Source: Pseudomonas pisciculturae (GTDB taxonomy: Bacteria; Pseudomonadota; Gammaproteobacteria; Pseudomonadales; Pseudomonadaceae). Taken from it: a DNA stretch of 64,000 bases. This document shows, piece by piece, positions 43,297 to 52,146 of this stretch. Position numbers and translations under genes: made by a program. Where the stretch lies: NCBI RefSeq assembly GCF_015461805.1, contig NZ_JACVZE010000010.1, positions 124,001 to 188,000 of the forward strand, written 5' to 3'. Within the stretch, counting starts at the first letter, position 1; the number at the start of each line of letters is the position of its first letter. The notes under the pieces were generated by a model. The model saw nothing but the letters and a program-made list of their open reading frames with translations. It was not told the DNA's origin and ran no database searches.

Positions 43297-45253
43297 TATT
43301 TTCCGGGTTGAAATGCTCCACCGCGCTCCCAGGCTGCGGCAGGCCGAGGATATGCCCCTTGATCTTGCCCACCACATGCATTTCGCAGGGCTTACAGTCG
43401 AATTTCAAGGTCAACACTTCATCGCCATGAATCAACTGCATCGGCGCCACCTTGGTCTTCACGCCCGTCACACCCTTGGCCTGTTTAGGGCACAGGTTGA
43501 ACGAGAAGCGCAGGCAGTGCTTGGTGATCATCACCGGCACTTCACCGGTTTCTTCATGGGCTTCGAAGGCGGCGTCGATCAGCTTCACACCGTGGCGGTG
43601 ATAAAAATCACGGGCCTTTTGGTTGTAGACGTTGGCCAGGAACGACAGGTGCGCTTCCGGGTACACCGGCGCGGGTGAGGTTTCGGCTTTACGGCCACCA
43701 CGGGGGTGAGCCGCCACACGGGCCACGGTCAACGCTTCGATCACTTCGCGGCGCAAGGCCTTGAGCTGCGAGTTGGGAATGAAGAACGCCTGCGGCGCAT
43801 CCAGTTGGATGTCAGTGGCGTGGTATTCGGTGGTGCCCAGTTGGCCGAGCAGGTCGCGCAAGGTGTCCAGCGCTTGCTCAGGCTTATTGGCCACGCCGAA
43901 CGGGCCGGGCAGGGTGACGCTGGCGTGGATGCCCTCTTCGCTGGTGGCGGTGACTTCCAACTGGTCTTCACGCAGGCGTGCGGCCCAGGTCAGGCCGATA
44001 CGACGCTCGGACGAGGTTTTGAGCAACGCCTGTTGCCAGTTATGGTCCAGGTTGCGGTTCAGCGGGTGGTTGGGGCGCAACTGGTGCAAGCCGGCCGGCA
44101 TTTCGTTTGGCTCGACGCGGTAGCGGTAGCGCTTCTCGCCGTCTTCCTCAAACTCGCCTTTAGGCTCGGCAATGTTGGCCCGAAAGCCCACCACTTCGCG
44201 CTTGACCAGCACATTGAGCCCGTCGCCGTTGGACAACGGCTCATGGGTAATCACCTGCAAGTCACGCTTGCCGGCTTTTTCCACCACGCCCACCGGCAGG
44301 CCGGTGAAGGTCGGGGTGTCGAAGGCGCCGATGTCGACCTTGCGGTCGGTGACGAAATAGTCGGTGCTGCCCCGGTGGAAGGTTTTTTCCGGATCGGGCA
44401 GGAAGAAGTGCGCGGTACGGCCGCTGGACGCACGGGCCAGGTCCGGACGGTCTTCAAGCACTTCATCGAGGCGTTGGCGGTAATAGGCAGTGATGTTCTT
44501 CACATAGCCCATGTCCTTGTAGCGGCCTTCGATCTTGAACGAACGCACGCCGGCTTCGACCAGTGCGCGAATGTTGGCGCTCTGGTTGTTGTCTTTCATC
44601 GACAGCAGGTGCTTTTCAAAGGCCACGACGCGGCCCTGGTCATCTTTCAAAGTGTACGGCAGGCGGCAAGCCTGGGAGCAATCGCCACGGTTGGCGCTGC
44701 GGCCATTCTGCGCGTGGGAGATATTGCACTGCCCGGAGAACGCCACGCACAAGGCGCCGTGGATGAAAAACTCGATGGCGGCATCGGTCTCATCGGCGAT
44801 GGCGCGAATCTCTTGCAGGTTCAGCTCACGGGCCAATACCAACTGGGAGAAACCGGCCTGGTCGAGAAACTTCGCGCGGCCCAGGGTGCGGATATCGGTC
44901 TGGGTGCTGGCATGCAGCTCGATGGGCGGGATGTCCAGCTCCATCACACCCAGGTCTTGCACGATCAACGCGTCGACACCGGCGTCGTACAGCTGATGGA
45001 TCAGCTTGCGTGCCGGTTCCAGTTCGTTGTCATGCAAGATGGTGTTGATCGTGGTGAACACGCGCGCGTGGTAACGGCGGGCGAATTCCACCAGCGACGC
45101 GATATCGCTCACGTCGTTACAAGCGTTGTGGCGGGCGCCAAAGCTTGGGCCACCGATGTAGATGGCGTCGGCGCCATGCAAGATAGCCTCGCGTGCGATG
45201 GCAACATCGCGGGCAGGGCTGAGCAATTCAAGGTGATGCTTGGGCAAGGACAT
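43274..45253 (-). CDS. rlhA: U32-family 23S rRNA hydroxylation protein RlhA
   Basis: A 659-residue U32 peptidase-like protein matching E. coli RlhA (YdcP, about 653 residues), not the shorter TrhP/YegQ. The opening HHLELLSPARDVAIAREAIL and the GADAIYIGG stretch are characteristic. The Cys-rich core CVAFSGQCNISHAQ plus GDCSQACRLPY is thought to bind an Fe-S cluster. A DUF3656-like C-terminal part ends with FKCKPCEMHV-type cysteines. RlhA hydroxylates C2501 of 23S rRNA. ATG at 45253; the longer reading has no support. Confidence 0.9.
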   Translation of the reverse strand: MSLPKHHLELLSPARDVAIAREAILHGADAIYIGGPSFGARHNACNDVSDIASLVEFARRYHARVFTTINTILHDNELEPARKLIHQLYDAGVDALIVQDLGVMELDIPPIELHASTQTDIRTLGRAKFLDQAGFSQLVLARELNLQEIRAIADETDAAIEFFIHGALCVAFSGQCNISHAQNGRSANRGDCSQACRLPYTLKDDQGRVVAFEKHLLSMKDNNQSANIRALVEAGVRSFKIEGRYKDMGYVKNITAYYRQRLDEVLEDRPDLARASSGRTAHFFLPDPEKTFHRGSTDYFVTDRKVDIGAFDTPTFTGLPVGVVEKAGKRDLQVITHEPLSNGDGLNVLVKREVVGFRANIAEPKGEFEEDGEKRYRYRVEPNEMPAGLHQLRPNHPLNRNLDHNWQQALLKTSSERRIGLTWAARLREDQLEVTATSEEGIHASVTLPGPFGVANKPEQALDTLRDLLGQLGTTEYHATDIQLDAPQAFFIPNSQLKALRREVIEALTVARVAAHPRGGRKAETSPAPVYPEAHLSFLANVYNQKARDFYHRHGVKLIDAAFEAHEETGEVPVMITKHCLRFSFNLCPKQAKGVTGVKTKVAPMQLIHGDEVLTLKFDCKPCEMHVVGKIKGHILGLPQPGSAVEHFNPENIIFQGTH

Positions 45254-45372
45254 AGTTTTTTTAGTCAGGCTTGTCACGGTTGAGGCGCGCATTGTAGCTG
45301 TGAAACGCTGGGGGGGCACCTACCGCAGGGCTGTCTGCTTGAGTAGCAATATCTGAAGTGTCAATGAAGTGC

Positions 45373-45467
45373 AAATGTGGGAGGGGGCCTGCTCCCGATG
45401 AGGGCGTGTCAGTTATTACAGTTCTGACTGACACACCGCTATCGGGAGCAAGCCCCCTCCCACATTT
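45373..45467. repeat. REP doublet (REPIN)
   Basis: Inverted repeat with left arm starting AAATGTGGGAGGGGGC and right arm ending CCCTCCCACATTT; microhairpins of GGGAGC type lie inside. It is between the rlhA and ridA genes, both leftward, and belongs to the same subtype as the copy at 34476. Confidence 0.88.
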
Positions 45468-45482
45468 TTGAACGAGTTGGGC

Positions 45483-45863
45483 TTAGGCTTTTGCGGCCAT
45501 TGCAGTCACTTCGACGCGCATGCCTTCTACCGCCAGCGCGGCCACGCCCACCGCCGCACGCACCGGCCATGGCTTGGCAAAAAAGCGCTTGTAGACTTCG
45601 TTGAATGCAGCGCGGTCGGCCATGTCGGTGAGGTAGATAGTCAGGTGCATTACCCGGTCCATCGAACTGCCGGCTTTTTCCAGGGCAACTTTCAGCGCTT
45701 GCAGGGTGCATTCGCTTTGCAGCGTCACGTCGCCCAGCTCCAGGCTGCCATCGGCACGGGTCGGGATCTGGGTGGAGACCAGGATGCCGTTGAAGCCGAT
45801 CACGTCGGACGAAATGGAGTCGGCATCCGGGTCGGGGGTGTAGGACAGGTCTTGATTGGCCAT
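45483..45863 (-). CDS. RidA-family enamine/imine deaminase
   Basis: A 126-residue YjgF/YER057c/UK114 protein. It begins MANQDLSYTPDPDADSISSD and contains VTLQSECTLQALKVALEKAG and RVEVTAMA near the end, where RidA has an Arg that binds substrate carboxylate. RidA-type trimers hydrolyse reactive enamines. Sequence differs from the housekeeping RidA, so it is one of the Rid2-7-like paralogues. The ATG at 45863 and its GAGG ribosome-binding site lie in a perfect 12-bp dyad (45860-45902), which may mask them in mRNA. Confidence 0.8.
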   Translation of the reverse strand: MANQDLSYTPDPDADSISSDVIGFNGILVSTQIPTRADGSLELGDVTLQSECTLQALKVALEKAGSSMDRVMHLTIYLTDMADRAAFNEVYKRFFAKPWPVRAAVGVAALAVEGMRVEVTAMAAKA

Positions 45864-45902
45864 GGGCGCCTCTTGTTGGCGGTAAACAGAAGGCGCCCAT
45901 GG
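45860..45902 (-). promoter_or_regulatory. Perfect 12-bp inverted repeat over the ridA start
   Basis: On the plus strand CCATGGGCGCCT (45860-45871) and AGGCGCCCATGG (45891-45902) are exact complements separated by 19 bases. In ridA mRNA this would form a 12-bp GC-rich stem that pairs the Shine-Dalgarno GAGG and the AUG. It could be a translational switch, or the DNA could be a regulator operator. Confidence 0.55.
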
Positions 45903-45964
45903 TCCTCGAAAAGCGCGTCTGGGGCAAACCGGGCCAGCAACCAAATTGTGTAGCAACGATGACG

Positions 45965-45991
45965 CAGTTGTCGCAGCGCATGCGACAACTG
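45965..45991 (+). promoter_or_regulatory. Enhancer-like inverted repeat (activator binding site)
   Basis: Perfect 11-bp arms CAGTTGTCGCA and TGCGACAACTG with a 5-base spacer. Its centre is about 110 bases upstream of the transcription start predicted from the sigma-54 promoter at 46063, a normal distance for an upstream activating sequence. The AcoR-like activator at 49849 is the obvious candidate to bind it. Confidence 0.65.
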
Positions 45992-46062
45992 TCGCGCCCT
46001 CGAAAATCCTAAGTCACCCCCGAAACCCCTTTAAACAGGCACCTTCAGGCCGGCCATGGACA

Positions 46063-46078
46063 TGGCATGGGGGTTGCT
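46063..46078 (+). promoter_or_regulatory. Sigma-54 promoter of the alcohol dehydrogenase gene
   Basis: TGGCAT, five bases, TTGCT: the GG and GC dinucleotides are at -24 and -12 with correct 10-base spacing, close to the TGGCAC-N5-TTGCA/T consensus. Predicted start near 46090, 45 bases before the ATG at 46135. Confidence 0.8.
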
Positions 46079-46134
46079 GAGCTCCTGTTGCGCAGCGCGA
46101 ATGCTTCGCTACTAATAAGAATCAGGAGTTCTCC

Positions 46135-48291
46135 ATGCCGCAGACCAGCCTCGCCACCGCTTGCAAGAAGCCGCTCAACGTCCTGTTTGTCGCATTGGCC
46201 ATTCACCTCAGTACTGCGCCGGCCTGGGCGCAAGACGTGCCGGCCAACGTCGACGGCCAGCGCATTATCGCTGCCGACAAGGAGCCCGGTAACTGGATGA
46301 GCACCGGGCGTACCTATGATGAACAGCGCTACAGCCCGCTCACTAACATCACCGCGCAGAACGTCGGCCAGTTGGGCCTGGCGTGGAGCTACAAGCTCGA
46401 CCTGGATCGTGGTGTGGAAGCCACGCCCATCGTGGTGGATGGCGTGATGTACACCACTGGGCCGTTTTCCGTGGTGTATGCCCTGGATGCGCGAGACGGC
46501 AAGTTGCTGTGGAAATATGACCCCAAATCCGACCGCAACCGCGCGGGCGAAGCCTGTTGCGACGCCGTGAACCGGGGGGTGGCGGTGTGGAAGGGCAAGG
46601 TGTATGTCGGCGTGCTCGACGGGCGCCTGGAGGCCATTGACGCCAAGACCGGCCAACTGGCCTGGTCGGTGGATACCCGGGCCGACCACAAGCGCAGCTA
46701 CACCATCACCGGCGCGCCTCGCGTGGTCAACGGCAAGGTGGTGATCGGCAACGGCGGCGCCGAATTTGGTGTGCGTGGCTACGTCACCGCCTACGACGCA
46801 GAATCCGGCAAGCAGGCCTGGCGCTTCTACACGGTGCCCGGCGATCCCAAGCTGCCTCCAGAAGACAAGGCCATGGAGATTGCCGCCAAGACCTGGCACG
46901 GCGACGCCTTCGTCGAACAGGGCGGTGGCGGTACCGCGTGGGACTCATTTGCCTACGACCCGGAGCTGAACCTGCTGTACATCGGCGTCGGCAACGGGTC
47001 GATGTGGGACCCCAAATGGCGCAGCCAGGCCAAGGGCGACAACTTGTTCCTGTCTTCAATCGTCGCCGTCAACGCCGACACCGGCGAATATGCCTGGCAT
47101 TACCAGACCACACCGGGCGACGCCTGGGACTACACCGCCACCCAGCACATGATCCTCGCCGAGCTGCCGATTGACGGCAAGCAACGCAAGGTGCTGATGC
47201 AGGCGCCCAAGAACGGCTTCTTTTATGTGATCGACCGTGCCACTGGCGAGTTGCTCTCGGCCAAGGGCATCGTGCCGCAGAGCTGGACCAAGGGTATGGA
47301 CATGAAAACCGGGCGGCCGATTCTCGACGAGGAAAACGCCGCCTATTGGAAGGACGGCAAGCGCAAGCTGGTCACGCCGGCTTTCTGGGGCGCCCACGAC
47401 TGGCAGCCGATGTCCTACAACCCCAACACCGGGTTGGTGTATATCCCGGCGCACATCATGTCCGCCTACTACGAACACATACCCGAAGCACCCAAGCGCA
47501 ACCCGTTCAAGAGCATGTACCAGCTGGGCCTGCGCACGGGGATGATGCCCGAGAACGCCGAGGGCCTGCTGGAAATGGCCAAGGGCTGGTCGGGCAAGTT
47601 GATCGCCTGGGACCCGGTCAAGCAAAAGGCTGCCTGGGAAGTGCCCTACGTGACCATCTTCAACGGCGGCACGCTGAGCACCGCCGGCAACCTGGTATTC
47701 GAAGGCAGCGCCGACGGGCGGGTAATTGCCTACGCCGCTGACACCGGCAAGAAGCTCTGGGAACAACCGGCCGCCAGCGGCGTGATGGCGGCGCCGATCA
47801 CCTACAGCGTGGACGGTGAGCAATACGTCACGTTCATGGCCGGCTGGGGCGGCGCGTTTTCAACGTTCGCCGGGGCCTTGTCGCTGCGGGCCGGGGTGCA
47901 GCCGTTTTCCCAGGTGCTGACCTACAAGCTCGGGGGCACGGCGAAACTGCGTGAACCCGCGCCGCCTGCCAACACCCCTGAGCCGCCGGCGTTGAGCACC
48001 GACACCGCGTCGATCGAGGCCGGCGCCAAGCTTTATGACGGTTATTGCTCGCAGTGCCACGGCATCCATGCCGTCAGCGGCGGCGTGCTGCCGGACCTGC
48101 GCAAGCTGACCCAGGAAAAACACCAGATGTTCCTCGGCATTCTGTTTGGCGGTCGCGTACCCGATGGCATGCCGTCGTTTGCCGACGCCTTTACCCCTGA
48201 GCAGGTGGACCAGATCCATCAATACCTGATCAAACGCAGCCACGACCTGAAAAAAGAAGGCGGTGTCTGGAAAACCTTCAGCGCCCAGTAA
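46135..48291 (+). CDS. PQQ-dependent quinohemoprotein alcohol dehydrogenase
   Basis: A 718-residue periplasmic type II quinohemoprotein ADH. A Sec signal ends near residue 32 (TAPAWA before QDV). The PQQ beta-propeller (about 40-600) carries the vicinal disulfide pair EACCDA. A cytochrome c domain is fused at the C-terminus, with the heme site CSQCH (Cys638, Cys641, His642) and a possible Met ligand in PDGMPSF. It oxidises primary alcohols and passes electrons from PQQ to its heme. AGGAG precedes the ATG. It heads a two-gene unit with the aldehyde dehydrogenase 66 bases downstream. Confidence 0.93.
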   Translation: MPQTSLATACKKPLNVLFVALAIHLSTAPAWAQDVPANVDGQRIIAADKEPGNWMSTGRTYDEQRYSPLTNITAQNVGQLGLAWSYKLDLDRGVEATPIVVDGVMYTTGPFSVVYALDARDGKLLWKYDPKSDRNRAGEACCDAVNRGVAVWKGKVYVGVLDGRLEAIDAKTGQLAWSVDTRADHKRSYTITGAPRVVNGKVVIGNGGAEFGVRGYVTAYDAESGKQAWRFYTVPGDPKLPPEDKAMEIAAKTWHGDAFVEQGGGGTAWDSFAYDPELNLLYIGVGNGSMWDPKWRSQAKGDNLFLSSIVAVNADTGEYAWHYQTTPGDAWDYTATQHMILAELPIDGKQRKVLMQAPKNGFFYVIDRATGELLSAKGIVPQSWTKGMDMKTGRPILDEENAAYWKDGKRKLVTPAFWGAHDWQPMSYNPNTGLVYIPAHIMSAYYEHIPEAPKRNPFKSMYQLGLRTGMMPENAEGLLEMAKGWSGKLIAWDPVKQKAAWEVPYVTIFNGGTLSTAGNLVFEGSADGRVIAYAADTGKKLWEQPAASGVMAAPITYSVDGEQYVTFMAGWGGAFSTFAGALSLRAGVQPFSQVLTYKLGGTAKLREPAPPANTPEPPALSTDTASIEAGAKLYDGYCSQCHGIHAVSGGVLPDLRKLTQEKHQMFLGILFGGRVPDGMPSFADAFTPEQVDQIHQYLIKRSHDLKKEGGVWKTFSAQ

Positions 48292-48357
48292 CGGCCCCGT
48301 GCGGGCCGGCCCAAGGGCGGGCACGCGTGTTTTGACTTTGTCTGCGAGAGCACAACC

Positions 48358-49794
48358 ATGCCTGAATTGAACGACTACCAGAATTTCATCGCCAACGCCT
48401 TCGTGCCCAGCGAGCAGCTTATCGACGTCCATAACCCGGCCAATGCCAAACTGTTGGGGCGGGTGCCACAGGCCAGCCACGACCAGGTCGAGGCTGCCAT
48501 CGCCGCCGCACGCCAGGCGCAAAAGGCCTGGGCCGCACGCCCGGCCATCGAGCGTGCCGGCTACTTGCGTGCGATTGCCACCAAGGTGCGCGACAACGCC
48601 GAGCGCCTGGCGCACATCATCACGGCCGAGCAAGGCAAGGTGCTTGGGCTGGCCCGGGTGGAAGTGAACTTTACCGCCGACTACCTTGACTACATGGCCG
48701 AGTGGGCGCGGCGCCTGGAAGGCGAAGTGCTGACCAGCGACCGGGTGGGCGAAAGCATCTTCCTGCTGCGCAAGCCCTTGGGCGTGGTCGCCGGCGTGTT
48801 GCCGTGGAATTTCCCGTTCTTCCTGATCGCCCGCAAGATGGCGCCGGCACTGATCACCGGTAATACCATCGTGATCAAGCCCAGCGAAGAAACCCCGATC
48901 AACTGCTTTGAATTTGCACGGCTGGTGGCCGAAACCGACCTGCCAGCAGGGGTGTTCAACGTGGTCAGCGGCACGGGCGCGACGGTCGGCCACAGTTTGA
49001 CCAGCCACGCCGGTGTCGACCTGATCAGCTTCACCGGCAGCGTCGATACGGGTTCAAGGATCATGGCAGCGGCAGCGCCGAATATCACCAAGCTCAACCT
49101 GGAACTGGGCGGCAAGGCCCCGGCGATAGTACTGGCGGATGCCGACCTGGACCTGGCTGCAAAGGCCATCACCGCATCGCGCATCATCAACACTGGCCAG
49201 GTCTGCAACTGCGCCGAGCGTGTCTATGTGCAGCGCAAGGTCGCCGATTCGTTTATCGAACAGATTGCCGCGTCGATGGCGGCTACACGCTATGGCGACC
49301 CGTTGGCCGAACAGGACCTGGACATGGGGCCGCTGATCAACCAGGCCGCGCTGGATAAGGTCGCCCGCATGGTCAAGACCGCGACAGGGCAGGGTGCGCA
49401 GGTGATCACGGGCGGCGCGGTGGCTGACAAGGGGCAGGGCTTTCATTACCAACCGACGGTGCTGGCAGGCTGCAACAGCGACATGGAGATCATGCGCGAG
49501 GAGATTTTCGGGCCGGTGCTGCCGATCCAGATTGTCGAAGACCTGGACGAAGCCATTGCTCTGGCCAATGCCAGTGAATACGGGCTCACCTCATCGCTGT
49601 ACACCCGCAGCCTGAGCGCCGCGATGCAGGCCAGCAACCGCCTGGACTTCGGCGAAACCTACATCAACCGTGAAAACTTCGAGGCCATGCAAGGCTTCCA
49701 CGCGGGCACCCGCAAGTCGGGGATTGGCGGGGCAGATGGCAAGCATGGGCTGTACGAGTACACCCATACCCATGTGGTGTATATCCAGATCTAG
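48358..49794 (+). CDS. NAD-dependent aldehyde dehydrogenase, AldA type
   Basis: A 478-residue cytoplasmic aldehyde dehydrogenase. Catalytic Cys283 is in GQVCNCAERV and the general base Glu249 is in LELGGKAP. NAD-binding GSVDTGSRIM and PWNFPFF are present. Whole-length similarity is to E. coli AldA (lactaldehyde/glycolaldehyde dehydrogenase), including NCAERVYVQ, FGETYINRENFEAMQGFHAG and KSGIGGADGKHGLYEY. It would convert the aldehyde produced by the upstream ADH to the acid. Substrate range is inferred. Confidence 0.9.
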   Translation: MPELNDYQNFIANAFVPSEQLIDVHNPANAKLLGRVPQASHDQVEAAIAAARQAQKAWAARPAIERAGYLRAIATKVRDNAERLAHIITAEQGKVLGLARVEVNFTADYLDYMAEWARRLEGEVLTSDRVGESIFLLRKPLGVVAGVLPWNFPFFLIARKMAPALITGNTIVIKPSEETPINCFEFARLVAETDLPAGVFNVVSGTGATVGHSLTSHAGVDLISFTGSVDTGSRIMAAAAPNITKLNLELGGKAPAIVLADADLDLAAKAITASRIINTGQVCNCAERVYVQRKVADSFIEQIAASMAATRYGDPLAEQDLDMGPLINQAALDKVARMVKTATGQGAQVITGGAVADKGQGFHYQPTVLAGCNSDMEIMREEIFGPVLPIQIVEDLDEAIALANASEYGLTSSLYTRSLSAAMQASNRLDFGETYINRENFEAMQGFHAGTRKSGIGGADGKHGLYEYTHTHVVYIQI

Positions 49795-49819
49795 AAGCCA
49801 TAGAAGCTGCAAAACCTGG

Positions 49820-49843
49820 GGCGAGGGCGCTTGCGCTCTCGCC
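49820..49843. repeat. Solitary REP-like hairpin
   Basis: GGCGAGGGCGC, two bases, GCGCTCTCGCC: an imperfect 11-bp palindrome with one G/T mismatch. The left arm equals the GGCGAGGGCGCTTGC part of the REPIN at 31558. It sits between the converging aldA-type and acoR-type genes and could act as a terminator, though there is no T-run. Confidence 0.6.
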
Positions 49844-49848
49844 ACTGA

Positions 49849-51768
49849 TCAAGGCTGATCGTTCGGCGCGATGACCGCGTGTTTTTTCATCTTGCGGTAC
49901 AACGTGGAGCGCGAGATCCCCAGCTGCGCGGCGGCGGCACTGATGTTCCAGCGATGCTGGCGCAAGGTTGCCTGCAGGTGGCGTGATTCGTTATCGCCCA
50001 GTTGATCGGCCAGGTTGCCGGCAGGGGCGGGCGCACCCACCAACACCTCCGTGGGCAGGCAGTCCCTGTCGAGGCTGCCGTGCTCAGCCAGGGCCACGGC
50101 ATAGCGCAGGCTGTTGAGCAGTTGGCGAATATTGCCCGGCCATTCGTAACCCAGCAGGCAATCGCGGGCCTCAGGCGTCAGCTGTACGCCCTCAGCGCCA
50201 GGTTGGGCGGCAAGCAATCTGTCGAGCAGCAGGCTGCGGTCCTCGCGGTGGCGCAACGCGGGCAGTGCCAGATTCATGCCGGCCAGTCGGTAGTACAGAT
50301 CCTCGCGAAAGTGCTTCTCACGGATCATGGTCTCCAGGTTCTGGTGAGTGGCCGAGATCACTTGTACGTTGAGCGGCACAGGCGCTTTGGCGCCCAAGGG
50401 GGAAATTTCACGCTCGGCCAATACGCGTAGCAAGCGCGTTTGCAGGTGGGCCGGCATGTCGCCGATTTCGTCGAGGAACAAGGTACCGCCGTTTGCCTGT
50501 TCCAGTTTGCCTTTCATGCCCTTCTTGCTGGCACCGGTGAAGCTGCCGGCACGGTAGCCGAACAACTCACTTTCAATCAGCGCTTCCGGAATCGCAGCGC
50601 AATTGAGCGCCACGAACGGCCCCCGCTGCTGGCTGCTGGCCTGATGGATCGCGCGGGCGAAGGCTTCCTTGCCGGTGCCGGTTTCGCCGGTGATCAGGAT
50701 CGAGATGCCTTTATCGATGATTTTGCGCACGCGCTCGACACTGCGCTGCAACGTCGGGTCGCCGCCGGCCAGTTGCTGCAGGTCCGGGTGGGTAGGGCGC
50801 GGCGCTGCGGCAACCGCCGCAGGGCGATGCTGGATAGACGGAATACGCAGGCCCACGTCCAACAACGCTTCACCCTGTAGGGCACGCAAACGCACGCCGC
50901 GGGCGCCGCCTTGGGTGAATTGCAGCAGCTCATCCACGCTGGCCGGTAGCAGCCTGCCAATCGGCGTCCCCAGCAGGGCCGGTACTCGCGCTTCATCTGC
51001 GGCCACAAACGCTGCACGATTGGCACCAATGACCCGCCCGCTCTCGTCCAGGGCCAGCAATTGCTCGTTGGCCAGGTCGGCGATCTCATCGATGGGTTTA
51101 AGGGAGAGTGTGAGGCGGTCGCGGTACATCTGACGAAAGTGCGCGTTTTCGATCAGGCGCGCGTACATGATCACCAGTTGCAACGTCAGGTATTGGCTTT
51201 CCCGTGGGCCATCGCTATTGAGGCACGTGGCGTTCAGGCACCCGCGCAGCAGGCCCTGGGCGTCGAATATCGGCGCCACCGAGCAACTCAGGCCCGCATT
51301 GGCCGCCAGGAAGTGTTCCGCACGGTGAATGATCAAGGGCTGCGCGGCGGCGAGCGTGGTGCCGATTCCGTTGGTGCCCACGATGGATTCATCCCAGCGC
51401 GCGCCCACCACCAGGCCGGAGCGCGTGTAGGCCCGGTCCTGGCTGGGCAGCCGGGCGTCGAGGGTCACACCGTGCTCATCGCTGAGCAGCACCGCAAAAC
51501 CGGCCGGCACCACGCGACGGGCCAAACCGTTGAGGCCCTGGCTGGCAATCGCAAGGTATTGTTGGTGCTGCTGCTGATGGCGACGAATGTCTTCGGCGCA
51601 GAGTACGTTCTGGCGACTGGCCGCGCCGGGGTCGAGGCGATGCTCGACCACGCTGCGGTACCAGGATTGCGCGATCACAGCATCAGGCTGAATACCGCGA
51701 GCGCAGAAGTGATCGTTGACGAACGCCGCGAGTTCGCCGGGGCTGGTCTGCGCGATAGGCTGAGTCAT
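49849..51768 (-). CDS. AcoR-like sigma-54-dependent activator
   Basis: A 639-residue enhancer-binding protein. The N-terminal GAF sensor region (about 70-210) is followed by a PAS-like linker, an AAA+ domain with Walker A GETGTGKE and Walker B GGTLFLDEIGDM, and a C-terminal Fis-type helix-turn-helix (ISAAAAQLGISRSTLYRKM). The sigma-54 contact loop is GSFTGA, not the usual GAFTGA. It is of the AcoR class that activates alcohol and acetoin oxidation genes. It converges on the ADH-AldA unit, whose promoter has a sigma-54 site and an enhancer-like repeat, so it is the probable activator. Confidence 0.9.
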   Translation of the reverse strand: MTQPIAQTSPGELAAFVNDHFCARGIQPDAVIAQSWYRSVVEHRLDPGAASRQNVLCAEDIRRHQQQHQQYLAIASQGLNGLARRVVPAGFAVLLSDEHGVTLDARLPSQDRAYTRSGLVVGARWDESIVGTNGIGTTLAAAQPLIIHRAEHFLAANAGLSCSVAPIFDAQGLLRGCLNATCLNSDGPRESQYLTLQLVIMYARLIENAHFRQMYRDRLTLSLKPIDEIADLANEQLLALDESGRVIGANRAAFVAADEARVPALLGTPIGRLLPASVDELLQFTQGGARGVRLRALQGEALLDVGLRIPSIQHRPAAVAAAPRPTHPDLQQLAGGDPTLQRSVERVRKIIDKGISILITGETGTGKEAFARAIHQASSQQRGPFVALNCAAIPEALIESELFGYRAGSFTGASKKGMKGKLEQANGGTLFLDEIGDMPAHLQTRLLRVLAEREISPLGAKAPVPLNVQVISATHQNLETMIREKHFREDLYYRLAGMNLALPALRHREDRSLLLDRLLAAQPGAEGVQLTPEARDCLLGYEWPGNIRQLLNSLRYAVALAEHGSLDRDCLPTEVLVGAPAPAGNLADQLGDNESRHLQATLRQHRWNISAAAAQLGISRSTLYRKMKKHAVIAPNDQP

Positions 51769-52146
51769 GGAGAGCTCCCATCACCTATAAAACCCGTAGC
51801 GGAATTCACGGTGATTTTTTGTTGTCGGGTTTAGCGTATGACAGATGACTACCATAGCCGGTGTCGCGGGGTATTCCATACTGCTTTGGTTTAACGACTC
51901 ATATATGGGCCAAGTCATCGGCCTCCAGCGATGCGGTCAACGTGGTGAAAGCCGACTCAGTGGAAGAGGCTGTCAATGATTTCAAATTGTATCCGCGACA
52001 GAGTACCCACACTGCCAACGTCAACAGATACGCGGCGATGAGTTCATTCATGAGCCGCGCTCACATGGGTATATCGACTGAGTGACGTAGTCGCTTTGCC
52101 GGGTCACCGCTAGATTCGCGCTGAGCCAATCAAGCAGGATCAGCCG
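51769..52146. other. 378-bp region without a recognised gene
   Basis: This stretch lies between the divergent acoR-like and ABM genes and must hold their promoters. It is less GC-rich near 51810-51900. A 74-codon reading frame at 51861-52085 exists, but its codon use is unlike a Pseudomonas gene and it has no ribosome-binding site. I see no repeat, RNA or terminator. Confidence 0.5.

Noticed and set aside
43706..45283. Long open frame (525 codons) on the plus strand
   Set aside because: It is the antisense shadow of rlhA, caused by GC-rich third positions; the minus-strand protein is full-length and strongly family-like.
31558..45467. CRISPR-like repeated elements
   Set aside because: The repeats are inverted REP pairs scattered singly between genes, not regularly spaced direct repeats, and no cas genes are present.
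47860..49008. 382-codon frame opposite the ADH and AldA genes
   Set aside because: It spans two unrelated plus-strand genes and has no family features.
51861..52085. 74-codon frame between the acoR-like and ABM genes
   Set aside because: No ribosome-binding site, atypical codon use and no recognisable fold pattern.
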